From NCBI RefSeq assembly GCF_003522965.1, contig NZ_CP031513.1:186001-250000 (forward strand): a DNA stretch of 64,000 nucleotides. The letters run 5' to 3'. This document shows positions 14,796 to 23,529 of this stretch, piece after piece. Each line of letters starts with the position of its first letter. Position 1 is the stretch's first letter. Made by a program: the position numbers and the translations under genes. The notes beneath the pieces were generated by a model. That model was not told the origin of the DNA, did no database searches, and worked only from the letters and a program-made list of their open reading frames with translations. The stretch comes from Bombilactobacillus bombi (lineage in GTDB: Bacteria > Bacillota > Bacilli > Lactobacillales > Lactobacillaceae).

Positions 14796-15869
14796 ATGTA
14801 TTTAGCAATTAAAGAAATGAAGCATAACAAATTTCGTTATGGGTTAATTATCATGATGATTATGTTGATTAGTTATTTGATTTTTATTTTGACAAGCTTA
14901 GCCACAGGGTTAGCCGAATCTAATCGGCAAGCAATCGATTCTTGGCAGGCAGAAGCAATTGTTCTCAATGCTGATGCTGATGGTTCATTACGCAAAGCTA
15001 GTTTAACTACTTCTCAGGTCCAAAAAATCACTAAAAACAAAGGACCAGCGAGTGTTATTGGAGAATTATCAGTTACTGCTTCCCAAAAGAAGTCACAGCA
15101 CAAAGCGGCAGCAGAATTATTAGGTATTAATAAATCCCAATTTATTTATCACGATTTAAAAATTATTGCTGGAAGAAATTTTAAACGTAATTTTGAAGCT
15201 GTAGTAGATCAGAGTCTGGCTAATAAAGGTTATCAATTGGGAGATGACATTACAGTTGCTGCTAATACGCCTAAAATTAAAATTGTCGGCTTCACTAAAA
15301 ATGCCCAACTAAGTGTGGCTCCAGTTATTTATACTTCATTAGCTACTTGGCAACAAATTAAATATGGTGGTGCACCTATAGCCAATAGCAGTGCTGTGGT
15401 GTTTAAAAATAATTTTTCAGATAAATTAAACGCCGATACAGAAAAATTAACCATGGCTCAGTTTATTCAAAAATTACCAGGTTATCAGGCACAGAATTTG
15501 ACCTTTGAATTTATGATTGGCTTTTTGTTGATTATTACTTTAATAATTATTGCTATTTTTTTGTATATTTTGACAATTCAAAAATTACCAATCTTTGCTG
15601 TGCTTAAAGCACAAGGAATCCCCACACGTTATCTTATCAAAAATACAGTAATGCAGGCTTTTTTGATTACAATTATAGGCTTAATTTTAGGTGTCATCTT
15701 AGCAGCGATTACTAAACTGATGTTGCCAAAAGCAGTACCAATGAGCTTTAATTATCAGTTGTTGTTTGGGGCCACTGTGGCTTTATTAATAATGTCTTTA
15801 TTAGGATCTTTGATTCCAACACGAACAATTAAAAAAGTTGATCCAGCCGCTATGATTGGAGGTAATTAG
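14796..15869 (+). CDS. hrtB: HrtB-like ABC permease (heme efflux)
   Basis: This 357-residue MacB/FtsX-type permease has one N-terminal helix (about 14-38), an extracellular domain (about 40-230), and three C-terminal helices (about 238-262, 284-310, 320-345). It ends in the typical RTIKKVDPAAMI cytosolic tail. This is the HrtB layout; HrtB takes heme from the membrane and expels it, protecting the cell from heme toxicity. It overlaps nothing but is one base from the ATPase gene, so the subunits are made together. The sequence resembles DevC/LolE-type permeases too, so the heme assignment rests mainly on gene order and the operator. Confidence 0.75.
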   Translation: MYLAIKEMKHNKFRYGLIIMMIMLISYLIFILTSLATGLAESNRQAIDSWQAEAIVLNADADGSLRKASLTTSQVQKITKNKGPASVIGELSVTASQKKSQHKAAAELLGINKSQFIYHDLKIIAGRNFKRNFEAVVDQSLANKGYQLGDDITVAANTPKIKIVGFTKNAQLSVAPVIYTSLATWQQIKYGGAPIANSSAVVFKNNFSDKLNADTEKLTMAQFIQKLPGYQAQNLTFEFMIGFLLIITLIIIAIFLYILTIQKLPIFAVLKAQGIPTRYLIKNTVMQAFLITIIGLILGVILAAITKLMLPKAVPMSFNYQLLFGATVALLIMSLLGSLIPTRTIKKVDPAAMIGGN

Positions 15870-16544
15870 ATGACAGCAATTTTAATGCAGCAAATTAATA
15901 AGACTTATGGCCATGATATTAGCCAAGTACAAGCCTTAAAAAAGATTAACTTTCAAGCAGAATTTGGTCAGTTAATTGGAGTAGTAGGTCCATCTGGTTC
16001 TGGTAAAAGTACTTTTTTAGAAATAGTAGGTGGCTTACTAACACCAAGTGCGGGCACTATTCAAATTGATAATCAAAGTTATCATGATTTATCAGCCGCA
16101 GCACGTGAAAAATTACGTTTGAATAAAATTGGCTTTGTCTTGCAATCTTATAATCTAGTACCTTATTTGACTATTCAAGAACAATTTGAACTAGTCAACC
16201 GTGTGAAAAAAACACCTAATATGAATCGAGATACCTTTCACCAAGTTATTGAACGCTTGCAAATTGAACCATTACTAGATAAATATCCCGATGCTTTGTC
16301 GGGAGGACAACAGCAGCGAGCGGCCATTGCACGTGCACTTTATGCTAATCCACAAATTATTTTAGCTGATGAGCCAACAGCTTCTTTAGATTCGCAAAAA
16401 GCATTTGAAGTTATGAATATTTTTCGCGACTTGGCACATAGTACTAATAAAGTAATTATCGTAGTAACACATGATACGCGCTTAGAAAAATATGTTGACC
16501 AATTGTATAACATCAATGATGGGCAAATTAAGTTAGTAAAATAA
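15870..16544 (+). CDS. hrtA: HrtA-like ABC ATP-binding protein
   Basis: This is a 224-residue MacB-family ATPase that would energise the adjacent permease. Walker A is GPSGSGKST, the Q loop is in FVLQSYNLVPYLT, the signature is LSGGQQQRAAIARAL, Walker B is IILADEPTASLD, and the switch His is in VVTHDTR. The length is typical for HrtA/LolD. It ends the operon, directly before a terminator. Lactic acid bacteria do not make heme but can take it up, so an export system controlled by heme makes sense. Confidence 0.8.
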   Translation: MTAILMQQINKTYGHDISQVQALKKINFQAEFGQLIGVVGPSGSGKSTFLEIVGGLLTPSAGTIQIDNQSYHDLSAAAREKLRLNKIGFVLQSYNLVPYLTIQEQFELVNRVKKTPNMNRDTFHQVIERLQIEPLLDKYPDALSGGQQQRAAIARALYANPQIILADEPTASLDSQKAFEVMNIFRDLAHSTNKVIIVVTHDTRLEKYVDQLYNINDGQIKLVK

Positions 16545-16587
16545 AAGCGACTTCGAAGATAATCTTATCTTGAAAGCCGCTTGTTTT
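16545..16587. terminator. Terminator between hrtA and asparaginase
   Basis: AAGCGACTT...GATAA pairs with TTATC...AAGCCGCTT around a two-base loop, with a few mismatches. T-rich runs follow on both strands, so it can serve both convergent genes. Confidence 0.8.
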
Positions 16588-16631
16588 AATTATTGTGTGA
16601 TGAAAATATTGATTGAATTATGAGCGTTCAA

Positions 16632-17600
16632 TTAGGAATTAATATATTTGGCCAATTCCCGATTTTTCAGACCAGCACTGATGCCAACTAATAATTTGAT
16701 TCGAGCCTTTTGGCCATTAAGGCCACGACAAAAGGTAACGCCCATTTTTTGAAGATTAACCCCACCGCCTTCATAATCGTAAACTGGTTCAGCAATGCCA
16801 TTGAAGCAACGTGAGACTAAAATAATAGGAATTTGACGATCTAATAATTGTTGTAAAGCAGGAAGAACTTGGGGCGGTAAATTCCCAGCACCTAAGGCCT
16901 CAATGACAAGACCGCGAGTTGAATCTTGATTCAAGGCAGTAAGCAAGTCACCATTCATCCCCGCGTAAGCTTTAATTAAATAGACATTTGAACAAATCTG
17001 GTCAATGGGGAGACATTTTTCTGCAATTGTATTTTGCACATAAACAACATAATCATCGGAAATAATCCCAATAGGACCAAAAGTAGGTGTGCGAAATGTA
17101 GCTACATTGGTGGTATGAGTCTTAGTTACAAAACGAGCAGCATGAATTTCATCATTCATCACGACAACAACGCCTTTATTAATTGATGCTGGCGAGCTAG
17201 CGACCATAATAGCTGTTTTGAAATTATAAAGCCCATCACTACCAATTTCATTGGAAGAACGCATGGCTCCTGTCACTACTACAGGCATTTGACTATCAAG
17301 TGTTAAGTCTAAAAAAAACGCTGTTTCTTCTAGGGTATCAGTACCGTGCGTCACAACTGCCCCAAAGAAACCGTCAGCTTGAGCCTGCCGTAAGCGCAAG
17401 CTGAGTTGTAACATATGTTGTGGGTCCATATGAGGTGAGGGTATATTAAAAACCTCTTCTGTTACTAATTGTAAATTTTCATTAGTTGGTAATTGCAAAC
17501 TAGTGAGAGGGTTTTGGGTATTAGGCTTCACTTTACCAGTTTCGTCTTCAGACATGGAAATAGTTCCGCCGGTATGCAAAATTAAAATCTTTTTCGTCAT
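16632..17600 (-). CDS. L-asparaginase, type I
   Basis: This 322-residue cytosolic enzyme converts asparagine to aspartate and ammonia. Both active-site motifs are present: LHTGGTISM near residue 9 with the nucleophilic Thr, and VTHGTDTLEETAFFL near residue 85 with the second Thr, Asp and following residues. No signal peptide is seen, so it is the cytosolic type I form. AAGGTGG lies 8 bp before the ATG. It is divergent from the folate transporter gene and is probably a single-gene transcript. Relatives named AnsA and AnsB are not consistent between species, so no symbol is given. Confidence 0.9.
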   Translation of the reverse strand: MTKKILILHTGGTISMSEDETGKVKPNTQNPLTSLQLPTNENLQLVTEEVFNIPSPHMDPQHMLQLSLRLRQAQADGFFGAVVTHGTDTLEETAFFLDLTLDSQMPVVVTGAMRSSNEIGSDGLYNFKTAIMVASSPASINKGVVVVMNDEIHAARFVTKTHTTNVATFRTPTFGPIGIISDDYVVYVQNTIAEKCLPIDQICSNVYLIKAYAGMNGDLLTALNQDSTRGLVIEALGAGNLPPQVLPALQQLLDRQIPIILVSRCFNGIAEPVYDYEGGGVNLQKMGVTFCRGLNGQKARIKLLVGISAGLKNRELAKYINS

Positions 17601-17651
17601 TAAATAACCACCTTTTTTGAACTAAGCTGATTTTACCACTAACTAGATTAT

Positions 17652-17679
17652 TTGTGATATGGTAGTCATGTTATATAAA
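17652..17679 (+). promoter_or_regulatory. Likely promoter of the folT leader
   Basis: TTGTGA (17652-17657) and TATAAA (17674-17679) are separated by 16 bp, directly before the riboswitch. Confidence 0.45.
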
Positions 17680-17680
17680 T

Positions 17681-17810
17681 CTGGGGTAGGCAATAAAGCG
17701 TTAAGTGCTGGTGGAACGGAATGTGAACACCGGACGAAAAGAAGGCTAACTTCTTGCGATTTTATTGCCGCATTCGCCACGATTAGTGGCAGCTCCAAAA
17801 AGGAGATGCT
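17681..17810 (+). promoter_or_regulatory. Tetrahydrofolate (THF) riboswitch with SD-sequestering hairpin
   Basis: The leader has the THF riboswitch signature GCGTTAAGTG (17698-17707), the GGAATGTGAACACCGG loop region, and the closing GCATTCGCC. GGCAATAAA (17689-17697) pairs perfectly with TTTATTGCC (17761-17769), and AAGAAG/CTTCTT forms a local hairpin. Downstream, GCAGCTCC (17789-17796) can pair with GGAGATGC (17802-17809) and hide the ribosome binding site, so control is probably translational. Alternatively GCCAC (17776-17780) pairs with GTGGC (17786-17790). Confidence 0.85.
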
Positions 17811-17814
17811 GAAG

Positions 17815-18324
17815 ATGAACAAAATTCAGTCAATGAGCAAAACGATGGGCTTAACATGGTTAGCAATATTAATGGCCTTGCAAATGATTTTAGGTCGTGT
17901 ACATGTTGGCCCTAATTTTTTGAAAGTGGGCTTTGGCTTTATTGCTACAGCTTTAATTGGTTATTACTTTGGTCCGTGGAAATCCATGTTGGTCGGCTTT
18001 ATTAGTGATGTGATTACTAATTCTTTATTTCCTGATGGAGCCTTTTTTTGGGGATTCACATTATCAGCTGTCGTTGGAGGGTTTATTTACGGAGTTATGC
18101 TTTATCAAAAGCCCGCAACGATTGGACGCATATTATTAACTACGATACTTGTGGTGTTAATAGTTGATTTGGGCTTAAATACAGAGTGGGTCAGCATTTT
18201 AGGCAAAGTCAACTTTATGACAATGTTTTGGATTCGGATTTGGAAAGAACTAATATTTATTCCCATTCAAACAGTCATTTTAGTATTTGTCTTTAAGTGG
18301 CTCAAACAACACCAATATGATTAG
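17815..18324 (+). CDS. folT: Folate ECF transporter S component FolT
   Basis: This 169-residue protein has about five to six helices and is the substrate-binding S component of an energy-coupling-factor transporter, which works with a shared EcfAA'T module encoded elsewhere. The family pattern is visible in VHVGPNFLKVGFGFIATALIGYYFGPW and the basic, Arg-rich FWIRIWKELIFIPI near the end. Specificity for folate follows from the THF riboswitch in its leader. ATG 17815 is chosen because AAGGAG (17800-17805) is 9 bp upstream; upstream in-frame codons lie within the riboswitch. Confidence 0.88.
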   Translation: MNKIQSMSKTMGLTWLAILMALQMILGRVHVGPNFLKVGFGFIATALIGYYFGPWKSMLVGFISDVITNSLFPDGAFFWGFTLSAVVGGFIYGVMLYQKPATIGRILLTTILVVLIVDLGLNTEWVSILGKVNFMTMFWIRIWKELIFIPIQTVILVFVFKWLKQHQYD

Positions 18325-18348
18325 TGCGATAATAAACTAACTATGATC

Positions 18349-18369
18349 AAGAGCGAAAGCTCTTTTTTT
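18349..18369 (+). terminator. Rho-independent terminator
   Basis: AAGAGC-GAAA-GCTCTT (18349-18364) is a stable tetraloop hairpin followed by T residues, after folT. Confidence 0.88.
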
Positions 18370-18432
18370 GTTGTCTTGAAATAATCTTTGCAAGTAATTA
18401 TGCTAAAATATGAAAAGTATAAGGAGATAATC

Positions 18433-19152
18433 ATGAAATTATTAGCAATTGATACTTCCAATGCTCCGCTGATAGTAGCGGCGGCACAAAATAAGCAAAT
18501 ATTAGTACAAACTAATGACACTAATCAAAAAGCCCATAGCACTAACTTAATGCCTGCAATTGACCAAGTAACAAAAAAAGCAGGTTGGCAGCCACAAGAT
18601 ATTGATCGCGTTGTAGTCGCGCAAGGACCTGGGTCTTTTACCGGTGTTCGAATTGCAGTCACAGTAGCCAAAATGTTGGCTTGGACTTTAAACAAAGAAT
18701 TAGTTGGCGTTTCTAGCTTAGCAGCTCTAGCCAGAAATGTTCACGATACTACCGGTTTAATTGTGCCGTTATTTGATGCGCGTCATCAAAATGTCTTTGC
18801 GGGTGTTTATCAGAACAACCAAGAGCAATTAGTTTCTCAGTTAATCGATAAACATACTGCTCTAAAATCGTTACTGAGTTACTTACAAAAACAAACCCAA
18901 CCAATATATTTCTTGGGAACAGGGGCTCAAAACTATCATGAATTAATTACTGCAACTTTAGGTTCACAAGCAATCATCTTGAATGAGGTAGCCCCTCAAG
19001 CCAGTTCTTTGGTGGAATTAGGCTTAAATCAACAACCAGTTTTAGATTTAGATGCTTTTAGTCCAACTTATTTGCGCCAAACACAGGCAGAAATGGTTTG
19101 GGCTCAAGCTCATCCACATTCCCAATCAACAAATTACGTGGAAGATGTTTAA
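18433..19152 (+). CDS. tsaB: tRNA t6A biosynthesis protein TsaB
   Basis: TsaB (239 residues) is the inactive ASKHA-fold partner that stabilises TsaD in making N6-threonylcarbamoyladenosine at position 37 of tRNAs reading ANN codons. The N-terminal LLAIDTSNAPLIVA and the highly typical VAQGPGSFTGVRIAV are seen. AAGGAGAT at 18421-18428 sets the ATG; an upstream in-frame ATG at 18388 has no comparable site. tsaD follows after 9 bp. In many related genomes rimI lies between tsaB and tsaD; here it does not. Confidence 0.93.
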   Translation: MKLLAIDTSNAPLIVAAAQNKQILVQTNDTNQKAHSTNLMPAIDQVTKKAGWQPQDIDRVVVAQGPGSFTGVRIAVTVAKMLAWTLNKELVGVSSLAALARNVHDTTGLIVPLFDARHQNVFAGVYQNNQEQLVSQLIDKHTALKSLLSYLQKQTQPIYFLGTGAQNYHELITATLGSQAIILNEVAPQASSLVELGLNQQPVLDLDAFSPTYLRQTQAEMVWAQAHPHSQSTNYVEDV

Positions 19153-19161
19153 GGAGAGAAA

Positions 19162-20181
19162 ATGGCAAAAGATGTTTTAATTTTAGCATTTGAAAGTAGC
19201 TGTGATGAAACCAGTGTTGCAGTTGTGAAAAATGGTCAAGAAGTGTTATCAAATATTATTGCGACTCAAATTAAGAGCCATCAGCGTTTTGGCGGCGTTG
19301 TACCAGAAGTAGCCAGTCGTCATCATGTTCAACAAATTATTCATTGTACAGATTTGGCCTTAAAGCAAGCACAAGTTAATTATGAAGATTTATCAGCTGT
19401 TGCAGTTACTTATGGACCTGGGTTGGTAGGGTCTTTACTAATAGGTTTAATGGCTGCTAAAGCTGTAAGTTGGGCACACAAATTACCTTTAATCGGTGTA
19501 AATCATTTGGCAGGACATATCTATGCAGCTAATCTTGTTACTCCAATTAAGTATCCCGCCTTGGCACTAGTTGTTTCTGGTGGACATACTGAATTAGTCC
19601 AAGTTAGTGCTCCGGGTGCGTTTACTATTTTGGGTGATACACGCGATGATGCAGTGGGTGAAGCCTTTGATAAGGTGGGACGAATGTTAGGCGTTAATTA
19701 TCCAGCAGGAAAAACCATTGATCAATGGGCGCATGAAGGCCAAGATACATTTGATTTTCCACGCGCAATGTTGGAAGAGGATAATCTGGATTTTAGTTTC
19801 AGCGGTATCAAAAGTGCTGTAATTAATACCTTGCATCATGCAGAACAAATTGGTGAAACTCTTAATAAGAAAGACGTGGCTACAAGTTTTCAAAACGATG
19901 TCGTTGAGATTTTAGTTACTAAAACAAAACGAGCTTTAGCAAATTATCCTAGTCAACAATTAATTGTCGCAGGTGGCGTAGCTGCTAATTCGGGTTTGCG
20001 TGAACGGATTCCAAAAGAAATCAGTCCGCAAATAGAGGTAGTTTTCCCGCCATTACGCTTATGTGGTGATAATGCCGCCATGATTGGTGCTTTTGCGTAT
20101 GTTAAATATCAACAGCAACAATTTAACTCGCTGGCTTTAAATGCTAATCCTAGTTTAGACTTTGAATATCTAGATAATTAA
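19162..20181 (+). CDS. tsaD: tRNA t6A threonylcarbamoyltransferase TsaD
   Basis: TsaD (339 residues) transfers the threonylcarbamoyl group from TC-AMP to A37 of tRNA, together with TsaB and TsaE. The N-terminal [16 protein letters not shown], the metal-binding HxxxH in [13 protein letters not shown], the [10 protein letters not shown] nucleotide loop, and [11 protein letters not shown] are all present. Length is normal. GGAGAG precedes the ATG. It is co-transcribed with tsaB and ends before a weak terminator. It is an essential gene in most bacteria. Confidence 0.95.
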   Translation: MAKDVLILAFESSCDETSVAVVKNGQEVLSNIIATQIKSHQRFGGVVPEVASRHHVQQIIHCTDLALKQAQVNYEDLSAVAVTYGPGLVGSLLIGLMAAKAVSWAHKLPLIGVNHLAGHIYAANLVTPIKYPALALVVSGGHTELVQVSAPGAFTILGDTRDDAVGEAFDKVGRMLGVNYPAGKTIDQWAHEGQDTFDFPRAMLEEDNLDFSFSGIKSAVINTLHHAEQIGETLNKKDVATSFQNDVVEILVTKTKRALANYPSQQLIVAGGVAANSGLRERIPKEISPQIEVVFPPLRLCGDNAAMIGAFAYVKYQQQQFNSLALNANPSLDFEYLDN

Positions 20182-20202
20182 TAAAAAAAACTTTTAAAAA
20201 AG

Positions 20203-20236
20203 ACCAATCTGTGCTATTTTAGATAGGTTGGTTTAT
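20203..20236 (+). terminator. Probable terminator after tsaD
   Basis: ACCAA...CT...CTA (20203-20216) pairs with TAG...AG.TTGGT (20220-20232) with internal mismatches, followed by a broken T run. Confidence 0.5.
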
Positions 20237-20301
20237 TGGTGTGGCATAGTCTGCAACCGGTTTACTATTTAAATTTTATTAAATTATTGAGGGAGGTCAA
20301 A

Positions 20302-21282
20302 ATGGTCGGAATTGTAATTGCCAGCCATGGTAAGTTTGCAGAAGGCATTATGCAATCTGGTTCGATGATTTTTGGTGAACAAGAAAAAGTCCAAGCTGTG
20401 ACTTTTATGCCAAGTGAAGGCCCAGATGATTTGCGGGCACATTTAGAAGATGCTATTGCAAGTTTTGATAATGATGATGAAGTATTATTTCTCATTGACT
20501 TATGGGGTGGTTCACCTTTCAATCAAGCTAATGCTTTGTTTGAAGAACATAAAGACAAGTGGGCTATTGTAACAGGTTTAAACTTGCCGATGTTAATCGA
20601 AGCCTATTCTGCTAGAATGTCGATGGATTCGGCACAAGAAATTGCTCAGCATATTTTGGGTGAAGCTAAAGGGGGCGTGAAAGTGCGTCCTGAAGCTTTA
20701 GGAGAATCTGAAACAACTGAGTCTAAAGCAACTAAGCCTGCAGTAAGTAACGCTGGGGCACCTGGCAAGTTAGAATATGTTTTGGCACGGATTGATTCAC
20801 GATTGCTGCATGGTCAAGTAGCCACTTCATGGACCAAAACGACTAATCCTACACGGATTATTGTCGTCTCAGATGCTGTAGCACAAGATGATTTGCGGAC
20901 TAATTTAATTAAACAGGCTGCTCCAGTTGGGGTGAAAGCTCATGTAGTGCCGATTAAGCAAATGATTAAATTAGCACAGGATGATCAGCATTTTGGAGGA
21001 CAAAGAGCAATGTTACTCTTTGAAACACCACAAGATGCTTTACGTGCAATTGAAGGCGGCGTGCCTTTAAAGACTTTGAATGTGGGTTCAATGGCGCATT
21101 CCACAGGGAAAGTGCAGCCTAATAAAGTGTTGGCTTTTGATCAAAATGATATTGACACTTTTAAAAAATTAAAAGACTTAGGTGTTCAATTCGATGTTCG
21201 AAAAGTACCAGCTGATTCACAAGATAATATGGATAACATTTTAAGCAAAGCACAAAATGAATTGAATCGCTCAAAAAATTAA
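20302..21282 (+). CDS. manX: Mannose-family PTS EIIAB component
   Basis: This 326-residue cytosolic phosphocarrier fuses two domains. The IIA domain (about 1-140) has its phospho-His in [11 protein letters not shown] near residue 9. A linker rich in Ser, Thr and Ala (about 142-160) follows. The IIB domain (about 163-326) has its phospho-His in [15 protein letters not shown]. It passes phosphate from HPr to the sugar entering through IIC-IID. The system usually takes up mannose and glucose, and often serves as bacteriocin receptor. ATG 20302 is set by GGGAGGT (20291-20297). It leads the operon with IIC and IID. Confidence 0.92.
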   Translation: MVGIVIASHGKFAEGIMQSGSMIFGEQEKVQAVTFMPSEGPDDLRAHLEDAIASFDNDDEVLFLIDLWGGSPFNQANALFEEHKDKWAIVTGLNLPMLIEAYSARMSMDSAQEIAQHILGEAKGGVKVRPEALGESETTESKATKPAVSNAGAPGKLEYVLARIDSRLLHGQVATSWTKTTNPTRIIVVSDAVAQDDLRTNLIKQAAPVGVKAHVVPIKQMIKLAQDDQHFGGQRAMLLFETPQDALRAIEGGVPLKTLNVGSMAHSTGKVQPNKVLAFDQNDIDTFKKLKDLGVQFDVRKVPADSQDNMDNILSKAQNELNRSKN

Positions 21283-21311
21283 TGTAAACGGAAAGCAGAG
21301 GCAAAATTGAA

Positions 21312-22118
21312 ATGCAATTAAATTTCATTCAAATTATTTTGGTCCTCCTCATCGCGTTTTTAGCGGGGATGGAAGGTATTTTGGACCAATTTCATTTTCA
21401 CCAACCAGTTATTGCTTGTACTTTAATAGGTTTGGTTACAGGTGATTTAACTCCATGCTTGATTTTAGGTGGAGAGTTACAAATGATTGCTCTAGGATGG
21501 GCCAACATTGGCGCTGCGGTTGCACCAGATGCAGCTTTAGCATCAGTAGCTTCAGCAATAATTTTGGTTTTAGGCGGTCAAGGCAAAGCTGGGGTTTCCA
21601 CAGCAATTGCGATTGCTGTGCCGTTAGCAGTAGCAGGTTTGTTACTGACTATTTTAGTACGGACTTTAGCTACTGGAATTGCCCATATTATGGATGCTGC
21701 AGCTAAAGAAGGTAGTTTTCGTAAAATTGATTTTTGGCAGGCAATTGCGACCTGTTTGCAGGGATTGCGGATTGCTATTCCAGCAGGCTTAATTTTGGCC
21801 ATTGGTGCTGGTCCTGTCAAAGGATTGTTAGCGTTAATGCCTGCTTGGCTAACTGACGGTTTAGCCATTGGTGGTGGCCTAGTTGTTGCAGTTGGTTATG
21901 CAATGGTTATTAATATGATGGCAAGTCGGGAAGTATGGCCGTTTTTTGCTATTGGTTTTGTCTTAGCGACAATTAAAGATTTAACTTTAATTGGTTTAGG
22001 TGCTATTGGTTTGGCAATGGCTTTGATTTATTTGGCATTATCTCAAAGCGGTGGCTCTGGTGATGGCGGCAATAGCAATGTTGGTGATCCTGTCGGCGAT
22101 ATTATTGATAATTATTAG
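21312..22118 (+). CDS. manY: Mannose-family PTS EIIC component
   Basis: This 268-residue membrane protein forms, with IID, the sugar channel of the mannose-type PTS. Typical features are the N-terminal GMEGILDQFHFHQPVIACTLIGLVTGDL, the LILGGELQMIALGWANIGAAVAPDAALASV core, and about seven to eight helices. An unusual hydrophilic tail follows the last helix (about 247-268), rich in Gly, Ser, Asn and Asp. AGAGG lies about 10 bp before the ATG. Gaps to the neighbouring genes are 29 and 16 bp. Confidence 0.93.
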   Translation: MQLNFIQIILVLLIAFLAGMEGILDQFHFHQPVIACTLIGLVTGDLTPCLILGGELQMIALGWANIGAAVAPDAALASVASAIILVLGGQGKAGVSTAIAIAVPLAVAGLLLTILVRTLATGIAHIMDAAAKEGSFRKIDFWQAIATCLQGLRIAIPAGLILAIGAGPVKGLLALMPAWLTDGLAIGGGLVVAVGYAMVINMMASREVWPFFAIGFVLATIKDLTLIGLGAIGLAMALIYLALSQSGGSGDGGNSNVGDPVGDIIDNY

Positions 22119-22134
22119 GAGATGAAAACACACA

Positions 22135-23046
22135 ATGGCCGAAAAAATTAAATTAACTAAAAAAGATCGAATTGCGGTTTGGTGGCGTTCGACTTTCCTA
22201 CAGGGTTCATGGAACTATGAAAGAATGCAAAATGGTGGGTTTGCGTTTTCTTTAATTCCTGCTTTAAAAAAATTATATAAAACTAAAGAAGACCGCTCAG
22301 CTGCTTTAACACGACATTTGGAATTTTTTAATACGCATCCTTACTTAGCTTCACCAGTCTTAGGTGTTACTTTAGCCTTAGAGGAGGAGCGCTCTAATGG
22401 AGCTCCCATCGATGATGTTACTATTCAAGGTGTAAAAGTCGGAATGATGGGACCTTTTGCTGGTATTGGTGATCCAGTGTTTTGGTTTACAGTAAAACCA
22501 ATTATTGGATCTTTAGCAGCTTCTTTAGCAATGAGCGGTAATATTTTAGGACCAATTATTTATTTCTTGGCTTGGAATATTATTCGGATGTCTTTTATGT
22601 GGTATACCCAAGAATTAGGTTATCGGGCTGGTTCTAAAATTACAGATGATTTATCAGGTAACTTATTGCAAAATATTACTAAAGGTGCTTCCATTTTAGG
22701 TATGTTTATTTTAGGCTCTTTAGTTAACCGCTGGGTAACTGTGAAGTTTACCCCGGTGGTTTCCAATGTTGCCCTTGATAAAAAAGCTTATATTCACTGG
22801 GATCATTTGGCCGCTGGTGGTAAAGGAATTCAACAAGCCTTATTACAACAACAACAAGGTTTGTCCTTAACAGCTCGTAAATTAACTACATTACAAGATA
22901 ACTTAGATCAGTTAATTCCTGGTTTAGCAGGTTTGTTATTAACATTCTTGTGCATGTGGTTGCTCAAAAAGAAAGTTTCACCGATTGTGATTATCTTAGG
23001 ATTATTTGTTTTAGGTGTTGTTTTCCACGTTTTGCATATCATGTAA
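22135..23046 (+). CDS. manZ: Mannose-family PTS EIID component
   Basis: EIID (303 residues) partners EIIC in the membrane. Recognisable family features are WWRSTFLQGSWNYERMQNGGFAFSLIPAL near the N-terminus, EFFNTHPYLASPVLGVTLALEEE, and VGMMGPFAGIGDPVFWFTVKPI. The hydrophobic C-terminal helices follow (about 250-303). TAGGAG precedes the ATG. It is last in the PTS operon, with a strong terminator just after. Together with manA at 26224, this supplies fructose-6-phosphate from mannose. Confidence 0.94.
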   Translation: MAEKIKLTKKDRIAVWWRSTFLQGSWNYERMQNGGFAFSLIPALKKLYKTKEDRSAALTRHLEFFNTHPYLASPVLGVTLALEEERSNGAPIDDVTIQGVKVGMMGPFAGIGDPVFWFTVKPIIGSLAASLAMSGNILGPIIYFLAWNIIRMSFMWYTQELGYRAGSKITDDLSGNLLQNITKGASILGMFILGSLVNRWVTVKFTPVVSNVALDKKAYIHWDHLAAGGKGIQQALLQQQQGLSLTARKLTTLQDNLDQLIPGLAGLLLTFLCMWLLKKKVSPIVIILGLFVLGVVFHVLHIM

Positions 23047-23053
23047 TTAAAAA

Positions 23054-23082
23054 GAGTCTGAGAAAAATCTCAGACTTTTTTA
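23054..23082 (+). terminator. Terminator of the mannose PTS operon
   Basis: AGTCTGAGA (23055-23063) pairs perfectly with TCTCAGACT (23068-23076), followed by TTTTTT. Confidence 0.9.
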
Positions 23083-23157
23083 TATAATGCTATTATTTGC
23101 CAAATAAAGCCGTAGGACTTTATCATGGAAATAATTTATTTTATTGGAGTTTTGCTG

Positions 23158-23529
23158 ATGGTACAATCAATAAATACTAAAGTCGATTTAACAATGAAGG
23201 CAACTTCACATATGGGATTTGAAACTTATGGTCAAATTATGATTGGTGATCGCGGTTTTGAATTTTATGATGAGCGTAATGTTCAAAATTATATCCAAAT
23301 TCCGTGGACCGAAGTTGATTATGTGGTAGTCTCAATTTTGTTTGGTGGTAAATGGATTCCACGTTTTGCTTTAAAAACGAAAAAAAGTGGGATGTTTACT
23401 TTTTCGGCTCGTGATCCTAAAAAAATCCTTCGGGCAATTAGAAATTATATTGCCCCCGAGAAAATTGTTCGTTCATTAAGTTTTGGGCAAGTTTTATCTC
23501 GCTCACTTAAAAAAATATTTTCTCGCTAA
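23158..23529 (+). CDS. manO: DUF956 family protein ManO
   Basis: This is a 123-residue soluble protein of DUF956, a family nearly always encoded next to mannose-type PTS genes and called ManO. It has a PH-like beta pattern (GQIMIGDRGFEFYDE, IPWTEVDYVVVSILFGGKWIPRFALKT) and a basic C-terminal helix. The role is not settled; regulation of the PTS is the usual idea. TTGGAG at 23145-23150 sets ATG 23158; the upstream in-frame ATG at 23125 lacks a site. The gene lies behind the operon terminator, and a TATAAT at 23083-23088 may give it its own promoter. Confidence 0.85.
   Translation: MVQSINTKVDLTMKATSHMGFETYGQIMIGDRGFEFYDERNVQNYIQIPWTEVDYVVVSILFGGKWIPRFALKTKKSGMFTFSARDPKKILRAIRNYIAPEKIVRSLSFGQVLSRSLKKIFSR

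Noticed and set aside
20249-20265. CcpA (cre) site before the mannose PTS operon
   Set aside because: TGCAACCGGTTTAC resembles the consensus only with three mismatches at key positions.
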